Source: Acinetobacter johnsonii CIP 64.6 (GTDB lineage Bacteria > Pseudomonadota > Gammaproteobacteria > Pseudomonadales > Moraxellaceae). Taken from it: a stretch of 50,471 nt of DNA. Below, piece after piece: positions 16,157-25,596 of this stretch (position 1 is its first letter; every line of letters begins with the position of its first letter). The translations under genes were made by a program, and so were the position numbers. The stretch lies in NCBI RefSeq assembly GCF_000368045.1, contig NZ_KB849236.1, positions 499,721-550,191 on the forward strand, read 5' to 3'. The notes beneath the pieces were generated by a model. It was not told where the DNA came from, did no database searches, and saw nothing but the letters and a program-made list of their open reading frames with translations.

Positions 16157-17246
16157 TCATTCGGTACCATTTTTATAAACAGACGGCGCTTGGCCTGTCC
16201 AGCGTTTAAATGCCCGACGAAATTCACGTACTTCACTAAAACCTAAAGCTTGGCTAATGTCCCCAATGGAGAGATTATTTTCAAGCATCTGTTTCGCTTT
16301 TCGCTCTAACACGGTTTGTCGAATTTGCTGAAAACTCATGCCTTCTAGCAATAAGGAGCGTCGAAGATGACGCTCACTCATTTGTAAATAGTCTGATGCG
16401 AGTTGCATATCAAAGCGCACAGGGAGGTGCTGCTCGATAAGCTGTTCTAATAAGTATGCATATTGAGCATTATTGAGCTGATCAATTTCTTGCTGTGCAC
16501 GTTCACAAATCTGGATGGCAGTTGCATAGTTGGCAGGGCTATAAGTTTTGAGTGGGCGCTCTAGCATACGTCGTTTAAATCGAATGACATTTCTGTCTGC
16601 ATTAAACCGAATCGGACAGGGGATAATTTTTTGGTATTCGGCAAGATGCGTGTTCGGAGAATAACTCAGCTCTAACAGAATAATATCTTGATGATCGCCT
16701 AGCATGGCATTGAGGCAGGCCATGATGCTGCTCAGTAGTTCATCACAGAAAAATATTTTGAGGTTTGTCGGTGCAATATTTTCGATGAACTCTAATTCAA
16801 CACTCTCCCCCAGAAATTGTAAAGTTCAAGTTTAAAACACTACCCGAAACTTGATGGTAACGTAGAGCAATCTCTAAGGCATCTGCTACAGTTTTACAAG
16901 ACTGCATGGCAAAACCTAAAATACCCATTGAAATCAAGCCTTCACTACTGCCAATTTTTAAGCCTAAGCTAGGTTGCTGGCTCGAAACCAAGGCATTCTG
17001 AATCACATGACATAACTGAGTAAAACTCACATAGCCATGTGCTTGCTGGATTTGATTGATATTCACGCCTGAATGCTGGAACCACGTGCTGTAATCCCAA
17101 TGCTGCTGTTCTGCATAATGCAGCAGCCCCGCCAATATTGTGGGCGGGATATATTGCCGTGTATGAACGGTGTAACTTGACTGTTTAGGCATAAGTCCGT
17201 TTTGCCCCCCTGAATAGCGACCATTCAACCCTTTTTGGTATCTCAT
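16157..17246 (-). pseudogene. AraC-family regulator broken by a one-base frameshift
   Basis: The 5' part (17246 to about 16797) codes an Arabinose_bd-type sensor domain. The 3' part codes the rest and a double helix-turn-helix (ISQALGFSEVREFRRAFKRWTG). The first frame ends at TGA 16797-16799 just after a run of five C on the plus strand (16807-16811). Removing one base of that run joins the frames as SGESVELEFIENIAPTN without loss, so the change is a single-base insertion. The joined protein is about 360 residues, or about 345 from the ATG of MPKQSSYTV, normal for this family. It faces away from the oxidase and deaminase genes, which are also broken; it was probably their regulator. Confidence 0.88.
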
Positions 17247-17402
17247 AATTTTGTTTAACTTTCAATATGCCAAAGGGCAGATCAATTCAACATAGGGATG
17301 AAAGGGAAATCAAATGAAGCCAAAGGATTGGACAAAGCAAAAAAATCAAATGAGTCAGCTGAGTAAAGTGTATGTACTGTGCGAATGTGGAGTGATTCGT
17401 CC

Positions 17403-18683
17403 ATGAAAACTCAACAGACATATATGTGGTCGAACTGGTCAGGGTTTCAACAGGCTCATCCACAACACATTTTGCACCCTGAGAATGTATTGGAGTTACA
17501 ACATATTGTACAAAGTCACCCGAAAATACGGGTTGTGGGGGCAGGACATTCCTTTACCCCTCTCGTATGTACCGATGCGACTTTGGTGTCATTGAACCAA
17601 ATTTTTGGTGTGGCTTCATCAGATACAGCGCACAGTCGGTGCAGTATTTATGCAGGGACTCGATTGTACAATTTAGATCAATATTTAGAACCCATCAATC
17701 AAGCTTTGATGAACCAAGGCGATATTGACCAGCAGAGCCTTGCGGGTGCGGTCTCAACAGGAACACATGGTACGGGTGCAGATTTGCACTGTATTTCAGC
17801 TTATGTGGAAGATTTTGAGTTATTAACTGCTTCAGGTGAAATTCTCAACTGTAGTCGCACCGAAAACCCAGAAATCTTTGCGGCAGGAGGTGTTTCATTA
17901 GGTAGTCTGGGTATTTTGACCAAAATTACCATGCAAAATCGTCCGCGCTTTAAACTGAAGGAACATATTTAGCTTTGTACAGTAGAAGACATGATGCAGT
18001 TTATTCAGCAATGGAAACATCAGCATCGACATATTGAATGTTTTGTTTTTTCCCATGCTGAAAAACTGATGCTGAAAACCCTAGATGAGACAGATGAAGA
18101 GCTACAACCCCGTAAAGAAAGCTATCCGTCTGAGGATACGTTATTAACGGTCTGCTCTGAATTAATCAAAAACTTTCCCTCATTGAATCCTTATGTGCAA
18201 AAACTGTTAGGCACTTTTGTTAAACCAACAACGGCAGTGGATTGGTCGAGCAAGATCTTTCCAACAGTACGTAATACCAAATTTAATGAAATGGAGTATC
18301 AGATTCCTGTTGATGATGGTTTGGATTGCTTAGAAGAGGTATTAGCGGCATTGCGACAACATAAGGTTGCGACCTTTTTTCCGCTCGAGTTTCGTTTTGT
18401 CAAAGGGGATGATATTTGGATCAGCCCATTTTATCAGCAAGACTCCATTTCGATATCGGTACATCAATATCATAAGCAAGACCCACGGTTAATTTTTGAT
18501 ATTGTGGAGCCTATTTTTCAGAAATATAAGGGACGGCCCCATTGGGGTAAAATGCACAGTATGACTTCAATGCAGCTTCGAAGTTTATATCCAAAGTGGG
18601 ATGATTTTCTTAGGTTACGTCAGCAGCTGGACCCTGAGCACAAGTTTTTAAACCCTTATTTAGAGCAGTTGTTTTTGGGATGA
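17403..18683 (+). pseudogene. Aldonolactone oxidase (FAD) with in-frame TAG
   Basis: This is a VAO-type FAD oxidase of the D-arabinono-1,4-lactone / L-gulonolactone oxidase family. The FAD domain shows RVVGAGHSFTPL and GAVSTGTHGTG; the C-terminal part has GRPHWGKMH and LDPEHKFLNPYL, typical of the family. The frame from ATG 17403 stops at TAG 17970-17972 and then continues in the same frame as LCTVEDMMQFIQQW. With that codon read as sense the protein is 426 residues, the full family length. Only one nonsense change (TGG or CAG to TAG) is needed. The second half has an ATG at 17991 but would lack the FAD site. It pairs with the broken deaminase downstream. Confidence 0.9.
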
Positions 18684-18720
18684 TTGGGGCGATGCTTTGA
18701 GGTGAGTAGGCTATGGCAAA

Positions 18721-18773
18721 AGTGTAGGGCTGTATGGTTCGCTAATCACAAGCCTGACGATGAGCTCTACACT
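18721..18773. other. Long-armed hairpin between oxidase and deaminase remnants
   Basis: Eleven-base arms (AGTGTAGGGCT and AGCTCTACACT, 10 of 11 complementary) enclose 31 bases. No T run follows. It lies in the 187-base spacer of the decayed operon and could be a regulatory hairpin or the trace of a small mobile element; no target-site copy is visible. Confidence 0.4.
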
Positions 18774-18870
18774 AAAGCTTATGTTGATGGCTTTGGCTTT
18801 TAACTAATAGGTCATATGCTTAGTCGGCTAGTTTAAGTTGGCCGCTTTTATTCAGAACAGGACAAAAAGA

Positions 18871-20033
18871 ATGTTGGATCACTATTTTAAAACACTCAAT
18901 TCAGACTTAAAACACAAGGGATTGCGACACCCCAACTGATTGTAGATGACGCTGCATTACAACAGAACCTCCAATATATTCAAACGAAGATCGTTCAGGA
19001 GGAACAGTTAAAACCCCGTTTAGTGGTCAAATCGTTGGCCAGCATCGATTTACTCCAGCTGCTGTCGGAGAAATTGAATACACAGCGTTTTATGGTCTTT
19101 CATGTGCCACATATCCAGTTGATATTAGAAAATTTCTCAGCGGCTGATCTTTTGTTGGGGAAGCCCATGCCTGCCCAAGCAGCTCGTACTTTTTATGAAC
19201 AAAACTCAGCGTGGACAAAGGCAAATATCCAATGGTTAATCGATACTAAAGAACGGTTGTTGCAATACTTAGAGATAGCCAAAGACTATGCCATAAGCCT
19301 GCAAGTGAATATTGAAATTGATGTGGGCCTACACCGTGGTGGGGTGCAGTCTGAAACGAAATTCGCTGAAATGTTAAGCGTGATCCAGCAAAATCCACAA
19401 TATTTAAAACTGTCAGGCTTGATGGGCTACGATGCGCATGTCACTAAAATACCATCAATCATCAAAAAACCAGATCAGGCCTATCAAGAGTCGCAGCAGA
19501 TTTATTTAAATTATCAAAAGGTCATTCAAACGCAGTTTCCAGCCCTTTGGAACAGTGATCTTTGTTTTAATGGTGGCGGTAGTCCGACCTTTACTTTTCA
19601 TATCTCAAAGAGCGTTTGTAATGATCTATCTTTTGGTTCGATGCTGCTCAAACCCAGTGATTTTGAAAGTGACTCATTGAAGCCTTTACAACCGGCGTTA
19701 TGGATTGCGACTCCGGTGCTGAAAGTTCTGCCTTTTGCAGAGTTACCAGCAATGTCTTTATTGAATAAATTACCGCATAAATCGAAAGCACTGTTTATTT
19801 ATGGTGGTTATTGGCTGGCGGATTATGTTTATCCCAATCAGTGTCGTCCGCATCTATTGTATGGGCGGAGCAGTAATCAAGAGTTGGTCAATGTTTCTAG
19901 AAATTGCGATATTCAAGTGGATGATTTTGTCTTTTTAAGGCCTACACAGAGTGAAGCGATCCTTCCTCAATTTTCAGAATTAAAACTGTATAAAGAGCAT
20001 GCTTTTGAAACATGGCAAACTTTTCGAGAATAA
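18871..20033 (+). pseudogene. PLP amino-acid deaminase/aldolase with 5' frameshift
   Basis: The gene belongs to the alanine-racemase-fold family that includes D-threonine aldolase and D-serine dehydratase (fold III PLP). The PLP lysine motif RLVVKSLAS is present, as are EIDVGLHRGG and the C-terminal metal-site region. ATG 18871 reads MLDHYFKTLNSDLKHKG and then leaves frame. From GGG at 18918-18920 the adjacent frame reads IATPQLIVDDAALQQNL and continues to 20033. One missing base, probably from a G run, restores a protein of about 387 residues. Translation from GTG 19023 would lack the PLP-side N-terminus. Confidence 0.85.
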
Positions 20034-20034
20034 T

Positions 20035-20060
20035 AAAAGCCACTCAATCGAGTGGCTTTT
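20035..20060. terminator. Bidirectional terminator
   Basis: Perfect 11-bp arms (AAAAGCCACTC and GAGTGGCTTTT) around AATC, flanked by T-rich sequence on both strands, lie between the convergent deaminase remnant and the FadL gene. Confidence 0.9.
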
Positions 20061-20076
20061 ATTTTATGGACTTAAT

Positions 20077-21318
20077 TTAGAAGCGATAACCCATTTTTAA
20101 ACCATAAGCGATGGCGCTATTATTCTTAAAATCTGCTTGTTCTGCTGTAGATTGAATACCAGATATAGGCAGATGGTAAGTTCCATCTTCTGCAACAACA
20201 TCACCGAGCCAAAAATATTTGATTCCACCTGCAATAAAGTAATGGGGTGTAGGGTTAAATTGTGCACCGAAACCAAGTCCCCATGAACCCTTTGTTGGGT
20301 TTAAATTAGATGCAGGATCTCCTGTGCCAGAGTCCCAACTGACTTCTGTCGATGCACTCCATTTTGGGGTGAATTGATGTCCAATTCCCAGTGTTGTTGT
20401 CCACTGATCGTGCTGGTAGCTGTCTAAATCAAAGCCGTCGACATAAGTACCATCACTGATGATCGAAGAGATGTATTCGGTCAAAGCACCAAACTGGGTA
20501 GGGCGAATTTTAAACTCTTTCCAGTTAACCCAGCGCAGATTGGCATAGGCGAGGGTATTTGAAGCGATCCCTGTTTGAATATCGAGATTGACGGATTGAG
20601 GCGTAGAAATTTTTGTTTTCTGTGGAAGTGTAGCTTCTAAAGGTTCACCAAAGACCGCTTCCGTGACGTGCAGCTTATGATCGATTTTAGAACGATAGGT
20701 GATGGCTGCTTTTAAGGCAATCTCCGGCTTTTGATAACTTAAACCTGTTAACCAACCCACTGCATGGTCTTCTTTAAATTTCGCATCATATCCATTAAAA
20801 AGAGGGCCATAGGCATTTCCTCGGAGTGAGACATCACCTTCTACCGATTGATAAACTGCACCGCCATAGAGTTGAAAGTTTGTGAATGGGCTGATACCGA
20901 GAAGCATACTGATATTGTGGGTATCTACGTTTACAGAAGTGCCTTGTTGGCTGAATTCATTATCTGAAAATGTATTATTGGATTGCAGCGGATAGTGAAT
21001 GTCAGCACCGAATGGTTGATCATACAAAATGCCAAAACTGACGTCTTCGGTTAGCTGTAGTTTTAAGGCGGCATTGTAATATTGAAAGCTATTTCCCATA
21101 TTACCAGTATTGAGATTCGTCACATCACTGACTAAATCTGGTCGGTTGCGAATTTTCCCCGAAATATCTGGATCTACGTTGGCAATGCTGACTTCAGCAT
21201 AATGTCCTGTTTCTAAAAAGGGCAGAATCGACTGGCCTGATTGATCTAGAGCGGATGCATGGAGCAAGCTGCAAGATGATATTCCAAATATGCCAATCAC
21301 CAATGGGCTGAGTTTCAT
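20077..21318 (-). CDS. FadL-family outer membrane transporter
   Basis: This 413-residue protein has a signal peptide (about 1-23, cleavage near HASA) and then the beta-strand alternation of an OmpP1/FadL/TodX barrel, ending in phenylalanine (KMGYRF) as barrel proteins do. Internal marks include YNAALKLQLTEDVSFGILYDQPFGADI and WDSGTGDPASNL. FadL proteins carry long-chain fatty acids or other hydrophobic compounds across the outer membrane; the substrate here is unknown. It stands alone, with terminators downstream. Confidence 0.9.
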   Translation of the reverse strand: MKLSPLVIGIFGISSCSLLHASALDQSGQSILPFLETGHYAEVSIANVDPDISGKIRNRPDLVSDVTNLNTGNMGNSFQYYNAALKLQLTEDVSFGILYDQPFGADIHYPLQSNNTFSDNEFSQQGTSVNVDTHNISMLLGISPFTNFQLYGGAVYQSVEGDVSLRGNAYGPLFNGYDAKFKEDHAVGWLTGLSYQKPEIALKAAITYRSKIDHKLHVTEAVFGEPLEATLPQKTKISTPQSVNLDIQTGIASNTLAYANLRWVNWKEFKIRPTQFGALTEYISSIISDGTYVDGFDLDSYQHDQWTTTLGIGHQFTPKWSASTEVSWDSGTGDPASNLNPTKGSWGLGFGAQFNPTPHYFIAGGIKYFWLGDVVAEDGTYHLPISGIQSTAEQADFKNNSAIAYGLKMGYRF

Positions 21319-21776
21319 GTAAATCGTCCTTGAGAATTTTTTGACTTGTAATCGCTATTGTTTGTCTTCTTGGCACTATGTTTTAGTGTGGAGTAACTTG
21401 ATAAAAGTCACTTACCGCTTTAAAACAGTGGTGTCCAAGCTCAAGTTAATCACTGAAAAGAATTGGAGAGTAGGGTTGTAAATGAGCATTCAAGGGGGGA
21501 TTTTCGGTCAAAATAAAGGACTTATTTTATAAATTGAGCCTGTGAGAAATGAATGCTTTGATGGAGCTGTTGGCGATCGTTGATCACTTTTCATTAGAGC
21601 AGATGGTGATGCTGTGTAGTCGACGTTGATGCAGCCTAAGTAGATGGCTTGATTTGATGTTATTAAGGAGCATCGCTCTTATCGGTAGGACTTTTGTAGC
21701 GCGTAACCTTAGCAATAATCGTCAGATTTTGATCAAACGACTGCCCTACAAATATATAAGACAGTCGCATTTTTAT
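21319..21776. other. 458 bases without a clear gene
   Basis: This segment lies upstream of the FadL gene and downstream of the Mpo1-like gene. I see no domain-bearing frame; an ATG frame at 21549-21629 (26 codons) is open but unsupported. A 6-bp hairpin at 21738-21743 / 21762-21767 with a T-rich tail on the plus strand lies next to the Mpo1-like stop. Confidence 0.5.
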
Positions 21777-22190
21777 TTACCAATCGACGCGTTTGAATAA
21801 AATGTCTTTATACATTTTAAAGTCACAAACGAAACTGTAAAAAGGATATGTAAATGTGGCTGGTTTGTTATGTTCAAAAAAGAAATGACCGACCCAAGCA
21901 AATCCATAACCCACTACAGGCAAAGCCCAGAGTAGTTTTGGATTTTTGGTCATCGCCGCAGCCGCGGTAATCCCGATCACACAGGTGGTTCCCACAAAGT
22001 GTAAACGTCGGCAAGTGGGATCTTCATGCTGAGAAAGATAGAAGGGATAGAATTCTTTTAAGGTTTTATAACGACCATCACTTCCCTTAATTTGCACAGC
22101 AGGGCTTGCAACCAATGCAGAAGAATGATTGGCGTTATTCACCAAATCTTGCATATTGTTTTTAATTTGGGTTTGGGTATTCTGTAACAT
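21777..22190 (-). CDS. Mpo1-like (DUF962) membrane protein
   Basis: This 137-residue protein matches the DUF962/Mpo1 family: YPFYLSQHEDPTCRRLHFVGT, two hydrophobic segments and GHFFFEHNKPATFTYP. The conserved histidines fit the iron-dependent dioxygenase site of yeast Mpo1, which shortens 2-hydroxy fatty acids by alpha-oxidation. A role in lipid turnover here is inference. It is divergent from an AraC regulator 67 bases away, the likely controller. Confidence 0.88.
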   Translation of the reverse strand: MLQNTQTQIKNNMQDLVNNANHSSALVASPAVQIKGSDGRYKTLKEFYPFYLSQHEDPTCRRLHFVGTTCVIGITAAAAMTKNPKLLWALPVVGYGFAWVGHFFFEHNKPATFTYPFYSFVCDFKMYKDILFKRVDW

Positions 22191-22257
22191 GTCCTACTCC
22201 TTTAGTGTTTACTAGGCGTAGTTTTAAACAGTAAACCAAAGATGGTCTTGAACGAAT

Positions 22258-23082
22258 ATGCTATCGCAAAGCAAGGATGCGAGTTTAGGGTTGGCGCACC
22301 AAAGTAAAATTTACACTTGGGATGGTGTCATTTTGTATGTGACTCATGAGCAGTTGAATAATGCCCATGCCCATTTTCCAGCACTTTTACAAATTGGCTT
22401 TGGCACACCTTTTGCAATCACTTTAGACGATCAACTACGTTGTTATCACGATATTGTGGTGATGGCACCCAATGTGATGCACAGTACCGATTCAGAAAAT
22501 CAACCTTATCTTGCGCTCATGATTGATCCTGATCATGCACTCTATGGACACTTGTATCCATTGCTGAATGGCGAACAGATTTGTTCTTTGCCTGCCGCTT
22601 GCCTTGCTACGTTTCATTCACAGTTTCAAAAGTTGATCGCTGGGCAACTCAGTCCTGATGATGCCAAACAATTGGTTTTAACGCTGCTGTCAACGTTAAA
22701 CCCAAATCCGTTGCAGGTATTGCCATGGGATGCCCGCGTTTTACAAGCCTGTCATTATATTCAACAACTTGTACCTCAGCAGATTCCCACAGTAGCTCAA
22801 GTCGCGGCACACACGGGACTGTCTGAGTCGAGGCTGATGCACTTGTTTAGTCAGCAATTGGGAATTTCAATGCGGCGCTACATTCTTTGGTTGCGTATTC
22901 GCTATGCCATCAAACTCTGGGCCGCAGGTCGGAGTTTGATTGATATTGCCTTGGAAGCAGGTTTTGCCGATCAGGCACATTTCACCCGAACTTTACGTAG
23001 CATGGTCGATTTTGCACCCTCGATGCTGAAAGGCAAAACCATCTTCGTGAATGACTCTATTAAAACACCATTGATGTCATAG
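22258..23082 (+). CDS. AraC-family transcriptional regulator
   Basis: This 274-residue regulator has an N-terminal cupin-like sensor half (about 1-150) and a C-terminal HTH_18 domain (about 165-265). Helix pairs are visible in VAAHTGLSESRLMHLFSQQLGISMRRYILWLRIRYA and in IDIALEAGFADQAHFTRTLRSMV. ATG 22258 lacks a good ribosome site. It is divergent from the Mpo1-like gene and probably regulates it. The effector is unknown. Confidence 0.9.
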   Translation: MLSQSKDASLGLAHQSKIYTWDGVILYVTHEQLNNAHAHFPALLQIGFGTPFAITLDDQLRCYHDIVVMAPNVMHSTDSENQPYLALMIDPDHALYGHLYPLLNGEQICSLPAACLATFHSQFQKLIAGQLSPDDAKQLVLTLLSTLNPNPLQVLPWDARVLQACHYIQQLVPQQIPTVAQVAAHTGLSESRLMHLFSQQLGISMRRYILWLRIRYAIKLWAAGRSLIDIALEAGFADQAHFTRTLRSMVDFAPSMLKGKTIFVNDSIKTPLMS

Positions 23083-23247
23083 CGTGTTAAGTTGCTTGAT
23101 AGCACATGGAAATAGCAGAATCATTCAAGACAGGTTTCGCTATTTTACGAAGAATCAGTTTACGTTGAGAGAAGGACTTAAGCAGGGTTTGGCTTTTTCG
23201 TTCAAGCTCAATGTCAATTTTATGGATAGAGATAATAGGGATAACAA

Positions 23248-24024
23248 ATGACCAGTTTACATGCGATGAAAAGTCTAAAAGATGTCGTGTCCGAAAAAGA
23301 ATGGGATGCGCGTTGTCAGCTTGCGGGGTTGTACCGTCTAATTGCGCATTTCCGCATGACCGATTTAATTGATACGCATATTAGTTTACGTGTACCCGAC
23401 GAAGACGGTCATTTTCTGATTAATCAATACGGCATTCCCTTTGAAAAAATGACGGCTTCGCATTTGGTTAAAATTGATTATGCAGGCAATATTATTGCGG
23501 ATTATGATCAGGGCAAACTGGTCAATACCGCAGGTTTTGTGATTCATTCCGCGATCCATGATGCACGTAAAGATGTGCACTGCGTGATTCATACGCATAC
23601 CGCAGATGGCATTGCAGTGTCTGCACAGAAACACGGTTTATTGCCTTTGTCTCAGCATGCTTTGAAGTTTTATAACAAAGTCAGCTATCACGAATATGAA
23701 GGGGTGGCGTTATTAACCGAAGAACGTGAGCGTCTCGTGAAAGACTTGGGGCACAACCGAGTCATGATTTTACGTAATCATGGTTTGCTATCGACAGGGG
23801 ATTCAATTCAACGTGCTTTTCACGAGATCTACTTCCTTGAACGTGCATGCCAAGCGCAGATCAAGGCGATGGCGGGAGGAGCAGAGCTTCATCTTCCGTC
23901 TGAAGCTGTACGTCAACACACAGCTCAACAGTTCGAAAGTGAATTGATTGAAATGGTGATGCTGAAAGCATGGAATGCCGCACTGTCTTTAATTGAGCAT
24001 CAACGTGACGAGTATTGTTCATAA
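23248..24024 (+). CDS. Class II aldolase/adducin family protein
   Basis: This 258-residue protein has the metal-binding pattern of class II aldolases (HTHTADG and later RNHGLL) and the usual fold order. Relatives cleave or epimerise sugar phosphates, or act on 3-oxo or 4-phosphate acids; the substrate cannot be read from sequence. ATG 23248 has AGGG upstream. The gene is monocistronic, ended by a strong bidirectional terminator. It is not an enzyme of a recognisable operon here. Confidence 0.9.
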   Translation: MTSLHAMKSLKDVVSEKEWDARCQLAGLYRLIAHFRMTDLIDTHISLRVPDEDGHFLINQYGIPFEKMTASHLVKIDYAGNIIADYDQGKLVNTAGFVIHSAIHDARKDVHCVIHTHTADGIAVSAQKHGLLPLSQHALKFYNKVSYHEYEGVALLTEERERLVKDLGHNRVMILRNHGLLSTGDSIQRAFHEIYFLERACQAQIKAMAGGAELHLPSEAVRQHTAQQFESELIEMVMLKAWNAALSLIEHQRDEYCS

Positions 24025-24040
24025 GCCATTCAACCATTTT

Positions 24041-24076
24041 AATAAAAGCCTCTATTTCTAAGTAGAGGCTTTTATT
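24041..24076. terminator. Strong bidirectional terminator
   Basis: Perfect 14-bp arms (24041-24054 and 24063-24076) with an 8-base loop lie between the convergent aldolase and MocR genes. The MocR stop codon lies inside the right arm. Confidence 0.92.
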
Positions 24077-25469
24077 ATGTTGAGTTTTGCTGTGGAGCTA
24101 ACACATTTTTGAGCGTTTCGAAAATACGCGGATCTACCGATTGTGCGACATTGAAGCGTAAGAAATTCTGTGCATTTAAGGATTGGCTAAACGCATTTCC
24201 TGGTGCTAAAACAACGCCGTGTTTTAAACACTCTCGCGCAATGAGCGCAGCATCGAAACCGTCGGGAAGTTTGCACCACAGGAATATGCCCGCTTGTGGG
24301 ATTAGCCACGGGTGAATATTTAAAGCCCCGAGCTGAGTGATGACTTTTTGCATTTCATGAGCTAGGCGTAAGCGCACCGTTTCCATATGCTTACGATATC
24401 CACTGTCTTTTAAGGCAATCAGCACCATATCGGCGGCAAGTCGGCCTCCACCAAAAGAGGTGGCGATCTTTAAATCGATTAGATTTTCAATCCATTCATT
24501 TTTGGCCACGATATAGCCACAGCGCAAAGAGGCTGAAATCGTTTTTGAAAAACTACTAACTTGAATGACACGATTGAGTCCATCAAAAGCAGCCAGTCGT
24601 GGGGCAGGGGTATGTTCAAAGTCGGCAAAAATATCATCTTCCACAATGACTAAATTGGTTTGATCGACCAATTTAAGTAAGCGATGCGCCGTGACGGGGG
24701 AAAGCACTGCACCAGTTGGGTTGTGTATGCCTGAGTTGGTGATATACAGCCGTGGTGAGTGTTCAGCTAAAACAGACTGAAAGATCTCCAAATCTGGGCC
24801 ATGGGGAGTATACGGCACACTCACAATATTAATGCGATGAGCTTTGAGGAGAGCATGAAAATTAAAATAACAAGGGTCATCGACAATAACAGTATCCCCA
24901 GCTTCCAATAAAAAACGACAGATCAAATCAATTGCTTTCGTACCAGATTCGGTGAGCATGATGTGTTCAGGCGAAGCTTCAACGCCAATATGAGTTAAAC
25001 GACGAGAAATTAATTGTCGCAGTTCAGGATGTCCTGCTGGTGTTGCATATTCCACCAGTTCTAAGCGATCTGCTTTTGCCATGCTACGTAGAGCACGTCG
25101 AACACCAGTCTCATATAACCATTCGGGTGGTAACCAGCCGCAACCCGGTTTGAGTGTGCTGTGATCTGTATCCAAGGCTTGTCTAGAGACCCATAAAGGA
25201 TCGACCTCTCTATCTAGCTTAGGCCCTATTTGGGCCAAAGCCAGTGGTGCGACAGGGCCAGGCACATAAAAGCCTGATCCAGGTTTAGACAGAATGATGC
25301 CTTCGGCCATTAAACGTTCATAGGCTTCGACAACGGTTGAAACAGAGACCTGCAATGTACGTGCTTGTTGGCGCACAGAGGGAAGGCGATGACTGGGGAG
25401 ATAGGTGCGTGAGCTAATTTTGAGTTTAATTTCATCCATGACTACATCAATTCGAGTTTGGTTACGCAT
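24075..25469 (-). CDS. MocR-type (GntR/aminotransferase) regulator
   Basis: This 464-residue regulator joins a GntR winged helix (residues about 5-75; LPSVRQQARTLQVSVSTVVEAYERL) to a class I aminotransferase-like PLP domain (about 95-460), with the PLP lysine in SSFSKTISASLRCGY. MocR proteins bind PLP and usually control a neighbouring gene rather than catalyse. I chose ATG 25467-25469 because GAGGAGA lies before it; an upstream start at 25505 lacks a site. It diverges from an EamA exporter, the probable target. Confidence 0.93.
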   Translation of the reverse strand: MRNQTRIDVVMDEIKLKISSRTYLPSHRLPSVRQQARTLQVSVSTVVEAYERLMAEGIILSKPGSGFYVPGPVAPLALAQIGPKLDREVDPLWVSRQALDTDHSTLKPGCGWLPPEWLYETGVRRALRSMAKADRLELVEYATPAGHPELRQLISRRLTHIGVEASPEHIMLTESGTKAIDLICRFLLEAGDTVIVDDPCYFNFHALLKAHRINIVSVPYTPHGPDLEIFQSVLAEHSPRLYITNSGIHNPTGAVLSPVTAHRLLKLVDQTNLVIVEDDIFADFEHTPAPRLAAFDGLNRVIQVSSFSKTISASLRCGYIVAKNEWIENLIDLKIATSFGGGRLAADMVLIALKDSGYRKHMETVRLRLAHEMQKVITQLGALNIHPWLIPQAGIFLWCKLPDGFDAALIARECLKHGVVLAPGNAFSQSLNAQNFLRFNVAQSVDPRIFETLKNVLAPQQNST

Positions 25470-25520
25470 TCCATTTCTCCTCAACCGTATGGGCTTTTTA
25501 TACATAACAGTTTTTATTTA

Positions 25521-25566
25521 TTGTATTGGATTGTATCTCGATTCAAACATGTGGTCTATGTTCAAA
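25521..25566. promoter_or_regulatory. Direct repeats in the MocR/EamA spacer
   Basis: TTGTAT occurs at 25521-25526 and 25531-25536, exactly one helical turn apart. TTCAAA occurs at 25542-25547 and 25561-25566, about two turns apart. MocR regulators commonly recognise direct repeats near divergent promoters, so these are candidate operators. Confidence 0.5.
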
Positions 25567-25596
25567 TTGAGCGATTAACGATAAGAGAATCACGCC

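Noticed and set aside
17991..18683. Independent oxidase gene starting at 17991
   Set aside because: It is in the same frame as the upstream half, lacks the FAD site and has no ribosome site; it is the second half of a gene split by TAG.
19023..20033. Intact amino-acid deaminase starting at GTG 19023
   Set aside because: Homologous N-terminal sequence continues upstream in the same frame to the frameshift at 18918; the family needs that part.
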